Origin: Isosphaeraceae bacterium
GTDB taxonomy: Bacteria; Planctomycetota; Planctomycetia; Isosphaerales; Isosphaeraceae
Direction: 5' to 3'
Assembly (NCBI GenBank): GCA_025356435.1
Contig: JANXSY010000270.1
Span: forward strand, 1 to 64,000
DNA length: 64,000 bases
Shown: piece by piece, positions 45,745 to 54,992 of the stretch
Position numbering within the stretch: the first letter of the stretch is position 1
How the letters are laid out: every line of letters begins with the position of its first letter
Position numbers and translations under genes: made by a program
Notes under the pieces: model-generated
What the model was told of the DNA's origin: nothing
The model's database searches: none
The model's input: the letters and a program-made list of their open reading frames with translations, nothing else

Positions 45745-46448
45745 ACAACCAGATCGAAGACGGCAGAAAGCTCCTCAATCTTCTCGTTGAACGCGGCTTC
45801 GAAGTGACCGTCGCCGGCTGGGCGAGACGGCTCGACGATGGTATCTGGAACCTCTACGTTGCCACGAAGCGAGTCGACGACGACGGGTTGTTCGCGGCGT
45901 ATATGGAATTCAACCGCATCTTCCGGCTGACCTCGGACGCCTGGGTTTCGGATTCGGATATCACTCTCATCGGCAAGGAAAGCCCGATCGCGAAGGATCT
46001 CGCCGAACTCGCGCGGAAGTATACAGGATGGGTCGCGATCCGCTCGTATCGACTCAAGCTCGGTCCGATGGCCGTCGATGCTGTCTATGTCTACCCGCCG
46101 CCGATCTCTCTGCGTCAGTTGTACAGCGTGCGATATCGTCGGAATGATGAGGCGAACTCGTGGCGTGCGACCACGAAGAGGGGCGAATTGTTCCGAAATA
46201 TGAAAGCCAAGGGCGCGGTCGCCTATACGACCGGCTTTTGGGAAGGCGAGAGCAAAGAAGACCAGACGTCTGCGACCGTTACCGTCCTGCTGGAGATTGA
46301 TCCTCGGTTCGATGACAAGGACGCGCTGGACGACCCGGGGGTCTGGCAGGTTCTGGAGAGTCAGGCCAGGATGATCGCGGACGAAATGTTCAAGACACGG
46401 CATCCCGATGCCTTAATTACAAATCAAGAACATGTAGATGTCGTTTAG
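45723..46448 (+). CDS. Conserved partner of the HEPN protein, unknown function
   Basis: The 241-residue product starts inside the HEPN gene (22-nt overlap). The first 120 residues form a compact alpha/beta domain: LLNLLVERGFEVTVAGWARR, DGIWNLYVATKRVDDDGLFA, PIAKDLAELARKYTGWVAIR and AVDAVYVYPPP. I recall this domain as a widespread unannotated family, sometimes next to HEPN genes. The remaining part is less typical and ends in a charged region. It is not an MNT nucleotidyltransferase: no GSxxxGxxxxxSDxD is visible. It may regulate or be regulated by the HEPN protein. Confidence 0.75.
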   Translation: MGTETLVDNQIEDGRKLLNLLVERGFEVTVAGWARRLDDGIWNLYVATKRVDDDGLFAAYMEFNRIFRLTSDAWVSDSDITLIGKESPIAKDLAELARKYTGWVAIRSYRLKLGPMAVDAVYVYPPPISLRQLYSVRYRRNDEANSWRATTKRGELFRNMKAKGAVAYTTGFWEGESKEDQTSATVTVLLEIDPRFDDKDALDDPGVWQVLESQARMIADEMFKTRHPDALITNQEHVDVV

Positions 46449-46615
46449 AAATTTATCGATTGTTTTCGTGGATATCGCCCTGCTCGATGCCAAATGACCA
46501 AAACCCACCCACCCATTCGCGCCGGCCGACGCGCCCGATACAATCCATGAACGCAATCGCCGCCCTGCCGCGGTGAGGGGCGTTCATCGGACACCAATCG
46601 GCGTGACGGGGACGG

Positions 46616-48958
46616 ATGATGACTTGGGTCTTGGCGGGGGGCGGGCGGATTTTGCTCGCCGGAGGGGGACGGGCCTGGCTCTGGCTGCTCGCGGGAGCTG
46701 CGGCGGTCTCCCTCGTGGTCGTCCTCTATCGGACCGAGCGAAAGCTCATCTCGCGACGGGCGGGGCTCACGCTGCTCGCGCTCAGGCTGGTCGCGGCGGC
46801 GGTGCTGGTCTTTGCTTTGTTCGAACCAATCGCGGCCTGGTCGCGGCAGGAGACGGTTCGAGGGCGGGTGATCGTCGCGGCAGACGTTTCTGAGAGCATG
46901 GGGACGGTCGACCCCGGCCGGACCGACGGCAAATCGCGCCGAGAACTCGCGCGGTCGCTCGTCTCGGGTGAGAAGGCCACGCTCGGCAAGCTCGATGCCG
47001 ATCACGACGTCAAGGCCATCGCTTTCGCCCGCGACACCACGCCCGAAGGCCCGCTCGGCTCGCTCGACGGCCGCCTCAGCAGCGCCAAGCCCGGTGCCGC
47101 CGACCTGGCCGAGACCGACTGGTCGGGCGTGTTCGCGTCGGCCTTGAAAACGCCCGACGAGGTGCCGATGCTCGGCGTCGTTCTCATCACCGACGGCCGC
47201 AAGAACGCCCCCGTCGATGATGCGGCACTTGTCGATAAGCTCGCGGCTCGCGGGGTGCCGGTCTACCCCATTCTGATCGGGTCGACCACCCCGCCGGACG
47301 ACGTGGCTATCGCCAGCCTCCGCGCCCCCGAGTCGGTCTACAAAGGGGATGTCGCCACCATTGAGGCCACAATCAAGGCCGACGGCGTGCCCGTCGGCTC
47401 CACGCTCAACGTCACGCTCAGCCGTCCCGGATCGAAGCCAATCGAGCAGTCGGTGAGGGTTATCAAAGACGGCGTGCGGCCGGTCGCGACGTTCCGTGTG
47501 CCGCTTGAAGCCGTTGGGGCGGTGCCGATCACAGTCGCCGTCGCCGCCTCCAAGAACGATGCGAGGGCCGATAATAATGAGCGCTCGACCGTCGTGCAGG
47601 TGGCCGACGATAAAGCGAGCGTGCTGCTCGTCGACGGCGAAGCCCGATGGGAATTCCGCTACCTGCGGAACGCCCTGATCCGCGACCCCCGCGTCGCCCT
47701 TGACGCGATTGTCTTTCAGCAACCCCCCTCGACCGGCACTGCCGAAGCCACCTATCCGACCACCCTGCCCGCTCGCCCCTCCACCCCAGGCGCGGCCGAC
47801 CCGCTCAATCGTTTCGACATGATTGTGATCGGCGATGCCGAACTGTCAACCGATGTTTGGGCGCGGCTTGATGCCTATGTCGGCGAGCGCGGGGGGACGC
47901 TGGTGATCGTGCCCGGCCCGAAGCACTGGCCCGCGCAGGGAGCTTTAAGCGACGCGAGCCGCGCCTTGCTGCCCGTCACCGATCTCCGCCGCGTCGAGCC
48001 CGAGACGGCCGATGATCCCGCGCACCCGAGCCTGCCGCCGGGCGCGATCGTGATGCCGACCTCGGCCATGCTCGACGACGGCTCCACGTGGCCGATGCTC
48101 CAGCTCGGGTCGAGCGCGACCGCCAGCGGAGAGGCGTGGGCGGGCCTGCCGAGGCTGCCCTGGGCACTCGTCGGCCGATCTAAGCCAGGCGCATCAGTCC
48201 TCGCCACGACCCGAGAAGGCGACGACTCGGCGGTCCTCGCCGCGATGCCTTACGGGCTCGGCAAGACCCTCTGGATCGGCACTGACTCAACCTGGCGCTG
48301 GCGCTATCGCGTGGGCGACGCGCTCCACCACCGATTCTGGGGCCAGATCGTCCGGTGGGCCTCCTCGGGCAAACTCGGCGCGGGCAACCGACTCGTCCGA
48401 TTCGGCCCGTCGACCACCCGCGCCCGGTCGGGTGAAGGGATCAAAATCCAGGCACGCATCGCCGAGACCGTGCCCGACGTCGGCCCTGACTTCCTCGTCG
48501 CCGCCCGTGTGACCAAGACGGGCTCGAAAGAGGCTGCCGCCATCGTCCCCTTGCGGGCGGTTCCCGGCCGACCTCGCCTGTTCGAGGGGATCGCCCCCCC
48601 CCTCTCCGAAGGCACCTACGCCATCCTCCTTGACGCCCCCGCGCTCGCCACCACCCCAGGCGCCGAGGCCGCCGGCCCGATCGGCGAGGCGAGCCTGACC
48701 GTCGCTCCTCGCGAGACCTCCGAGCGGATCGAGCTCTCCGCCTCACGCGACGCCCTCGACCGGATCGCCGCCGCCACCGGCGGCAAAGTCTTCACCCTCG
48801 ACGACGCCTCAGGACTCCCCGCCCTGCTCCAGTCGAAGGTCAAGACCGTCACCAAAACCGAAGAGACCCCGCTCTGGGACCACCCCGCCGGCCTCTTCCT
48901 CTTCTTCGGCATCGTCGGCGTCGAGTGGATCATGCGGAAACGGCTGGGTCTGCCGTAA
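46616..48958 (+). CDS. VWA/GATase-like membrane protein (BatA-like)
   Basis: The 780-residue protein has two N-terminal membrane segments (about 20-38 and 50-70), then a von Willebrand factor A domain with the MIDAS-type VIVAADVSESMG, LGVVLITDGRKNAP and GVPVYPILIGS. A class I glutamine-amidotransferase-like domain follows (ASVLLVDGEARWEFRYLRNA, FDMIVIGDAELSTDVWARLD, PYGLGKTLWIGTDSTWRWRY), and a C-terminal membrane helix near 755-775. Such proteins occur in planctomycetes in MoxR/DUF58/VWA clusters of unknown envelope function. The 1,797-residue gene downstream is its usual companion; here a SEC-C gene lies between them. Confidence 0.88.
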   Translation: MMTWVLAGGGRILLAGGGRAWLWLLAGAAAVSLVVVLYRTERKLISRRAGLTLLALRLVAAAVLVFALFEPIAAWSRQETVRGRVIVAADVSESMGTVDPGRTDGKSRRELARSLVSGEKATLGKLDADHDVKAIAFARDTTPEGPLGSLDGRLSSAKPGAADLAETDWSGVFASALKTPDEVPMLGVVLITDGRKNAPVDDAALVDKLAARGVPVYPILIGSTTPPDDVAIASLRAPESVYKGDVATIEATIKADGVPVGSTLNVTLSRPGSKPIEQSVRVIKDGVRPVATFRVPLEAVGAVPITVAVAASKNDARADNNERSTVVQVADDKASVLLVDGEARWEFRYLRNALIRDPRVALDAIVFQQPPSTGTAEATYPTTLPARPSTPGAADPLNRFDMIVIGDAELSTDVWARLDAYVGERGGTLVIVPGPKHWPAQGALSDASRALLPVTDLRRVEPETADDPAHPSLPPGAIVMPTSAMLDDGSTWPMLQLGSSATASGEAWAGLPRLPWALVGRSKPGASVLATTREGDDSAVLAAMPYGLGKTLWIGTDSTWRWRYRVGDALHHRFWGQIVRWASSGKLGAGNRLVRFGPSTTRARSGEGIKIQARIAETVPDVGPDFLVAARVTKTGSKEAAAIVPLRAVPGRPRLFEGIAPPLSEGTYAILLDAPALATTPGAEAAGPIGEASLTVAPRETSERIELSASRDALDRIAAATGGKVFTLDDASGLPALLQSKVKTVTKTEETPLWDHPAGLFLFFGIVGVEWIMRKRLGLP

Positions 48959-49019
48959 CTGCGGTCAAATCTCTTGATAACTCATTGGCTCACTGCATTT
49001 CGTATCAAGGATTAGTCTG

Positions 49020-49499
49020 ATGTCCGAATTCGACACACGATGGGATAATTGGTCGGGCGACTTCGGCGAATCGTTCGCCGCGCAGACACTTGATCCGGCG
49101 GTCCGAGACCATGTGGGGTCGATCCTCGGCCATTTTGGCGAGGCGGTCCGCGCGATCGATCCTGACTTTCCCGACGAGGTCAGTCCGGGTACGTTCGCCA
49201 AGGTACTTACCGAATCGATGCCCCGGCTCTCGATCGACGATGAGGCGCGGGCGCATGTGCCTGAGGTGATCGCCGCGTTTTTTGAATACCTCCGCGACGA
49301 CGGCCGGCTCGGCGAAGGTGCAGACTGGGCGGCGCAGGTTCGGATCATCGGCCGGTCGTATCGCGAACGGCTCAGGCCGGGCGGCGGCGTCAAGGGCGTG
49401 ACCATCCGCAAGGCGGCCGGGGTCTCCTCCGCCGGGCGGAATGACCCGTGTCCGTGTGGATCAGGTAAGAAGTATAAGAAGTGTTGTTTGACGGGGTGA
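49020..49499 (+). CDS. SEC-C zinc-motif protein
   Basis: The 159-residue protein has an acidic helical N-terminal region (AVRDHVGSILGHFGEAVRAI, HVPEVIAAFFEYLRDDGRLG) and ends in the SEC-C zinc motif NDPCPCGSGKKYKKCC, found at the C-terminus of SecA and many small proteins. The motif binds zinc and often mediates interaction with SecB or ribosomes. AAGGA precedes the ATG by 8 nt. It interrupts the expected VWA-coiled-coil gene pair, and may be an insertion rather than a functional member. Confidence 0.88.
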   Translation: MSEFDTRWDNWSGDFGESFAAQTLDPAVRDHVGSILGHFGEAVRAIDPDFPDEVSPGTFAKVLTESMPRLSIDDEARAHVPEVIAAFFEYLRDDGRLGEGADWAAQVRIIGRSYRERLRPGGGVKGVTIRKAAGVSSAGRNDPCPCGSGKKYKKCCLTG

Positions 49500-49570
49500 G
49501 GGGTTCGTCGACGTTCGACCCCCGCCGAGCCGGAGTGCTCTCGCGACTCTCTCCACGAGGACGATCCCCA

Positions 49571-52500
49571 ATGACTACCGCCACCCTCAACCCCTCCGCC
49601 CCTCGCGAGATCCGCCACGCCCTCGGGCGCGTGGCCGCCCGGTTGCGGACGGTCGATGTCGTCAAAGGTCTCGGCACTGTCGCCGTTGTCGCGTCGCTTG
49701 GAGCGGTCGCTGGGATGGTCGCCGACTTCGCCTGGCCGCTCCTCTCGATCGCGCGGTGGGGGATCTGGTCGTTGTGGCTGGGGGTGATCGTCGTGTGCAC
49801 GGTCTTCACCGTGATCCGACCCCTTTTCCGTTCGCTGGGCTCGATCGAACTCGCCGCGCTGGCCGAACGAGGGCAGCCCGAGCTGGGCGAGCACCTCGTC
49901 GGGTCGGTGGCGTTGCTCTCGGAGGGAGACCGGACGCACGGCTCGCGCGGCCTGATCGCCGCCCTCGCCGCGCAGGCCGCCGAGCGGGCCGGGACAGTCG
50001 ACGCCGGCCGTGCGGTGTCGGCCGATCGCGCGCTGAGACGGATGGCGATCGGTCTCGCAGCGGTCGCGATCGTGGCGCTGCCGCCGCTGATTAAGCCTGA
50101 TCCGTTCGGCGTGATGGCGCGGCGGTTCTTCGCCCCCTGGCTCGATCTCGACCGCGTCGGCCGGTTCGTGCTCCGCGTCAATCCAGGCGACAAGGTCGTC
50201 GCGATCGGCACCGATGTCGCGATCAACGCCCGCCTCTCCCCCCGCGCGGGCCTCGGCTTCGGCGCGACGCCTCCCGACGCTGCCTGGCTGGAGTGGGACG
50301 ACGCCGAGACCGGCAAAACGAGCCGCATCCGCATGGCCTCGAAAGACTCGGGGGCGCGGGATGTCAAGCTGTTTGAAGTCAGCCTGCCCCGCGTCGCTAG
50401 CTCGTTTCGCTACCGGGTTGTCACCGATCCCTTGACCAGCCGACACTTCGATGTGAAGGCCATCGAGCCCCCCGCGCTCGCGTCGATCTCGGCCCGCGTC
50501 GAGCCACCGGCCTACACCAAGGTTCCCGCCGGACCCGCCCGCGACCCCATGCGGCTCGACGTGATCGAAGGCAGTGAAGTGACTTTCACCCTTGTAAGCA
50601 CACGTCCCGTCCAGGCGATCGACTTCACCTGGCCGACGTTTAGCGCATCGGAAGACGCATCACGATCAGTCACCGCGACGATCGGTCCTGACGGTAAGAC
50701 GGCAACTGTTCACGTCATTGCTGAAAACGCAGGTTCTTACTCCTATACGACTCAGATCAAGCGTGACGAATACGGCCTCGACGGTCTGAAAGAGCCGAGA
50801 AAGATCTTCGTCCGACCCGACGCGCCGCCGACCCTTACCGCCAAGCCAGCCGAGGCGAAGGAGGCCGGGGCCGACGACGTGCTGACCGTCCCCATCGTCG
50901 CCCGCGACGACTTCGCCGTGGCCGCCGCCGAGCTGCACTACACGATCAGACGGTCCAAGAGCGAGGCCGAGCCCGAGACGAAGTCGATCAACGCACCCCT
51001 TCAGGGTCTCGGCACCACGCGGGCCTCAGGCGAGGCAGCGCTTGGGCTCAAGTCGCTCAGCGTCAATCCCGGTGATATGATTTCTTATCGGATCAAGGTC
51101 GTCGATAATCGCCCCGCGCCGAAGGGTCCGAATGTCATCTGGTCGGACGAGGGGACGCTCACGATCGTTGCCAAGGCCGAGCCGATCCTCGCCCGCCGCG
51201 ACCGGCTCCACCGCGAGGCGATCCAGGAACGACTCGAAGCGATCAAGAAAGAGAACCTGTTCAATCGTCAAGAGACGACACAACTCCGATACACTGCCGA
51301 CACCGCCCGACGCACCCCCGCGAGCTGGGACAAATCCAAAGATCAGGCGCTGACCGAACGTGAGGGCACCGCCCGCAAGGTTGTCGACGACCTCAATACG
51401 CTCGCACATGACCTTGACGCCGACCCGACCTACCGCTCGCTCTCCCGACCTGCGAAGGAGATCGCCGACGTCGAGGCCGAGGCCGGTCACGCCGCGATCA
51501 ACGCCGCCCGCCGCGCACCTGACGCCGCCAAGAGGCTGGACGAGCTTCGAGGGGCCGATAGCCGACTGGGCGCGGTGCATATTCGGATCGAAGAACTCCA
51601 GCGTAAGTTCGAAGCGATCGCCAAGCTCGACGCCGATCGCCAGAAGCTCCGCGAGCTTGCCGCCCGTGAAGACGCCCTCGCCGCGCAGGCCGCTCAGGCA
51701 GGAGACGATAAGCCGCAGCTCGACGCGATCCGCGCCGAGCAAGACGACATCCGCAAAGACCTCGACGCCCTCGCCAATCAGGCCCCCGAGTTGAAGGCTG
51801 GGCTGCTCGAAGCCCAGATCGAAGAGGCGGCCGACCTCGCCGAGAAGGCCCGCGAACTCGCCGCCCGCCAGCGTGAGGAGGCCCGCAAGACGGCCGAGGG
51901 GACGAAACGCGAGGCCACCCTCAAGGCGCTCGCCGAGGCGCAGAGGCAGATCGAAATCGACGCACGCAAACTCGCGCTTGAGATCGACCAGCCGCTCGCC
52001 GAGAACGGCCGCAGCGGACTCAACGCACAAGTGCTCCAGAATGCCGTCGCCCCGATCGAGCGCGGCGAGATCGCGCCGGCAAAGCAGCGGCTCGAAGAGG
52101 GAGAGGCCGAATTGCGTCGGCTCGCGCGGGACGTTGAAGACGCCCCCACCGACCTCAAGGCGTTCGTCCGCCGCCTGATGCAGCGGCAGGAAGAGCTATC
52201 GAGGCACGTCGCCGACGCCGTCCGCGAAGCAAAGGGGAAGAACAACCCGACCCCGAAGGAACAGGCCGATCTCGCCGAGGCGCTCAAGCCGCTGGCCGCT
52301 GAGCAAGATGCAATCGCCAAGCTGACCGAGGCGATCAAGGTCGACGAGCCGAAGAAGGGGGCCGCGCGCGACGCCTCGCAGGCCGTGGCGCGGGCGCTTG
52401 AAAACCTTCGTGCCGTCCGCCCCAAGGAGGCGGAAGGTCGGCAAAATGAGGCGAAACAAGCCCTCAACCGCCTGGCCGAGGCCCTGCCCGATAACTGGCA

Positions 52501-54964
52501 TCGCGACGAGCCGGCGCGGAAGGGTCTTGAAGAGGCTCGCCGACTCGCCGAGGAGGCGACCCGTGACCTCGACCGCCACCTCCGCGAGACCGCCGCGCAG
52601 CCCGGCAAGCCGCACGACGCCACCAAGGCCGCCGTCGATCTGGCCAATCGCCTCGCCCCGATGATCCAGAAGGAGGCCGAGGCCGTGAAGGCACTCGCCG
52701 CGATGGACGTGCCCGCCCGCGTCGAGCCCCAACGTCGCGCCGCCGAACGCCGCGCCAAGGCACTCGGAGACGAGATGGAGGCGATCCGCAAAGGGGCCGC
52801 CTCGCTCCCCAAGACGCCAACCGGCAACTCCGGTGCGATCCGCGACTGGCAGGTTGTCGGACCGTTCAAGCGCGATCAGGCCCCGCCGTTCTCGCTCAAT
52901 GAATCCATCAAAACGTCGGCCAAGTTCAAAGGTCTCAAAAACAAGTCTGTCGGATTCCAACCGGTGAAGGCATCCGGCGACGAGGGCAAGATTGACCTCG
53001 GCGTTCTCTACTCGAAGGACTCGGAACAGGCTGCCTTCGCCTCCGCCGAGATTGAAAGCCCAGCGTCAGGCGCAGCCAAGTTCACGCTCGGCGTCGACGA
53101 CACGCTGATGGTCTGGGTCAATGGCAAGCAGGTCTATCATCTCGATGGCAATCACTCATATAGTTCTGAGCAAGCCACGTTCGAGGTGATCGTGCCGAAG
53201 GGTAAGAGCCGGGTTGTTGTCCGGTGCGGGAACCTTTCGAGCGAGTGGGCGTTCAGCCTGGCGGTCGTCACGCCGCAGGTGATGAGCGCTGAGCTTGCAA
53301 GGATCGAGACGCTCCGCACCGCCCTGCCGCAGGCCCAGGCCGAAACCCGCGCGGCGCTCGATCGGCTCACCCAGAAGCTCCACAATCAGACCCCCGCCGA
53401 CGACATGGCGCAGGAGCTTGCCGCCGAACAGGCCGAACTCGCGCAGGCCGCCGCCAAGCCCCGGCCGAACGCCGACCCCGCCGACACGCAGGAAGCGGCC
53501 GAGGTCCAGCACCGGCTCGCCGCAGCCCTGCGGACCTTGCAGGTGCCCGACGCCGCCGTCCTTCAGGCTGAGGCCGTCCGCACCGCCGACGCCGCAGCCA
53601 AGGCGCTCGACGAGCCGAAGGCGACCGACGCGACGAAGGCCGAGGCCATGAAACAGGCCGCCGAGGCCGCAAAGGCGTTCGCCGATCGACTGACCGACAA
53701 GATTTCCCCCCGAGCCGAGGCCGCCGCGCTCGCGAAAGCCGAGCGTGCGATCAACGCCGATGAGATCCCGGCCGACCTCGCCGCGCAGGCCAAGCAGCAG
53801 CACGCCATCGCCGCCGAGGCCGCGCGGGTCGAGGCTGACTCGAAGCCAGACTCCGCCCCGACGCAACCCGGCGAGCACAAGGTCGGACCCGCCGAGGCCG
53901 CAAACCGCGCGGCGGACATCGCCGAGCGGGCGGCCCAGCGTCAGAACGATCCCAACCGCCCCAAGCCGTCCGCGAAGGAGGTCGACGCCGCGCGGGTCGA
54001 GGCCGCCGCGAAGCTCGAAGCCCTCGCCAACCGCGCCGACGACGCTCCCGCGCTCGCCGACGCCCCGGCTCGCGACCGCCTCCTGCCCGACGCCCCGCGC
54101 GACCCCGCGGTCGCCGCTCTGCCCGCCCGTGCCGCTGAAGTGAAGGCACTCGCTCGCCGAGAGCGGCAGGTCCGCGAGGGGCTGCAAGCGATCCTCGGTG
54201 AGCGCGTTGCCCCGCAGGAAGAACTCAAACACGAGGCCGCCGCGCTCGGGCAAGAACTCGCCGACCTCCGCGACCGGAGCCGAGAGGTCGGGCCGCACGG
54301 CCAGGGCCACGCCAACAACGCGGCCGAACTCCTCACCAACCAGGCCCCGCAGGCGATGAATCAGGGGATCGACGAGCTGGCTCAGGGCAAACCCGAAGCC
54401 GCCCGCGACCAGCAACGCCGCGCCGCCGACCTCGTCGAGCGCGCGGCACAGGCCGCCGAAGACCTCGCGCAGGCACTCAAGGCCGATCGCCCCGCCGACG
54501 TCGGTCAGGCCGCCGACCTCGAACCGGCCCGCGACGCCCTCGCCGAAGCCCGCGCCCACCTCGCCCACGATGGCCAGGGCGAACTCCCGCCAGGTCAGGG
54601 CGAAGGCCACTCCCCCGCTGCGGGCAAGTCGGCCTCCGAGGCCATGCAACGCGCCGCGCAGGCAATGCGGACCGCCGCCCGATCGGCCCCCGGCCGCGAC
54701 CCATCGAGCATCGAGCCGCCCACCGGCGAAGGCACCACGCTCAACCCCAAAGACAACGGCATCGGGGTCGCCGCCGCCGACCTCGCGCAGCTTCAGACGA
54801 TGGTCCGCCAGAAGACCGGACGCAACTGGGGCGAGCTTCCCGGCCACCTCCGCACCGAGATCCTCCAGCTCTCACAAGGCAAATATCGAGACGACTACGC
54901 GCGTCTGATCCAGCTTTATTTCAAGGAGATCGCCTCCGACGCCAACCGGCCGGCGAAGCCCTGA
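49571..54964 (+). CDS. Giant DUF4175-like coiled-coil protein with inserted beta domain
   Basis: The 1,797-residue product has N-terminal membrane helices (about 35-85, and 155-172), beta-rich domains (about 190-500: FRYRVVTDPLTSRHFDVKAI, ARVEPPAYTKVPAGP) and then an Ala/Glu/Arg-rich coiled coil to about 1,080. A separate beta-sandwich at about 1,085-1,235 (IRDWQVVGPFKRDQAPPFSL, FTLGVDDTLMVWVNGKQVYH) resembles the planctomycete PA14/CBM-like module. Coiled coil resumes to the end, which closes with TGRNWGELPGHLRTEILQLS, a conserved C-terminal motif of this family. It is probably an envelope-spanning scaffold acting with the VWA protein upstream. The ATG at 49,571 begins after the SEC-C gene; the open frame from 49,481 overlaps it. 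Confidence 0.88.
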   Translation: MTTATLNPSAPREIRHALGRVAARLRTVDVVKGLGTVAVVASLGAVAGMVADFAWPLLSIARWGIWSLWLGVIVVCTVFTVIRPLFRSLGSIELAALAERGQPELGEHLVGSVALLSEGDRTHGSRGLIAALAAQAAERAGTVDAGRAVSADRALRRMAIGLAAVAIVALPPLIKPDPFGVMARRFFAPWLDLDRVGRFVLRVNPGDKVVAIGTDVAINARLSPRAGLGFGATPPDAAWLEWDDAETGKTSRIRMASKDSGARDVKLFEVSLPRVASSFRYRVVTDPLTSRHFDVKAIEPPALASISARVEPPAYTKVPAGPARDPMRLDVIEGSEVTFTLVSTRPVQAIDFTWPTFSASEDASRSVTATIGPDGKTATVHVIAENAGSYSYTTQIKRDEYGLDGLKEPRKIFVRPDAPPTLTAKPAEAKEAGADDVLTVPIVARDDFAVAAAELHYTIRRSKSEAEPETKSINAPLQGLGTTRASGEAALGLKSLSVNPGDMISYRIKVVDNRPAPKGPNVIWSDEGTLTIVAKAEPILARRDRLHREAIQERLEAIKKENLFNRQETTQLRYTADTARRTPASWDKSKDQALTEREGTARKVVDDLNTLAHDLDADPTYRSLSRPAKEIADVEAEAGHAAINAARRAPDAAKRLDELRGADSRLGAVHIRIEELQRKFEAIAKLDADRQKLRELAAREDALAAQAAQAGDDKPQLDAIRAEQDDIRKDLDALANQAPELKAGLLEAQIEEAADLAEKARELAARQREEARKTAEGTKREATLKALAEAQRQIEIDARKLALEIDQPLAENGRSGLNAQVLQNAVAPIERGEIAPAKQRLEEGEAELRRLARDVEDAPTDLKAFVRRLMQRQEELSRHVADAVREAKGKNNPTPKEQADLAEALKPLAAEQDAIAKLTEAIKVDEPKKGAARDASQAVARALENLRAVRPKEAEGRQNEAKQALNRLAEALPDNWHRDEPARKGLEEARRLAEEATRDLDRHLRETAAQPGKPHDATKAAVDLANRLAPMIQKEAEAVKALAAMDVPARVEPQRRAAERRAKALGDEMEAIRKGAASLPKTPTGNSGAIRDWQVVGPFKRDQAPPFSLNESIKTSAKFKGLKNKSVGFQPVKASGDEGKIDLGVLYSKDSEQAAFASAEIESPASGAAKFTLGVDDTLMVWVNGKQVYHLDGNHSYSSEQATFEVIVPKGKSRVVVRCGNLSSEWAFSLAVVTPQVMSAELARIETLRTALPQAQAETRAALDRLTQKLHNQTPADDMAQELAAEQAELAQAAAKPRPNADPADTQEAAEVQHRLAAALRTLQVPDAAVLQAEAVRTADAAAKALDEPKATDATKAEAMKQAAEAAKAFADRLTDKISPRAEAAALAKAERAINADEIPADLAAQAKQQHAIAAEAARVEADSKPDSAPTQPGEHKVGPAEAANRAADIAERAAQRQNDPNRPKPSAKEVDAARVEAAAKLEALANRADDAPALADAPARDRLLPDAPRDPAVAALPARAAEVKALARRERQVREGLQAILGERVAPQEELKHEAAALGQELADLRDRSREVGPHGQGHANNAAELLTNQAPQAMNQGIDELAQGKPEAARDQQRRAADLVERAAQAAEDLAQALKADRPADVGQAADLEPARDALAEARAHLAHDGQGELPPGQGEGHSPAAGKSASEAMQRAAQAMRTAARSAPGRDPSSIEPPTGEGTTLNPKDNGIGVAAADLAQLQTMVRQKTGRNWGELPGHLRTEILQLSQGKYRDDYARLIQLYFKEIASDANRPAKP

Positions 54965-54992
54965 TCTCCGCCTCGAGACCAAAGATAGGCTC

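Noticed and set aside
45325..46448. HEPN-MNT toxin-antitoxin system
   Set aside because: The partner lacks the nucleotidyltransferase GS-x10-DxD motif, so the known HEPN-MNT label does not fit.
46445..47722. Long minus-strand open frame of 425 codons
   Set aside because: It is antisense to the VWA protein gene, has Arg/Asp/Gly-rich composition typical of shadow frames in GC-rich DNA, and no domain.
53156..54847. Minus-strand open frame of 563 codons
   Set aside because: It is antisense to the Ala/Glu-rich coiled coil of the giant protein; low-complexity Gly/Arg/Leu sequence without a start site.
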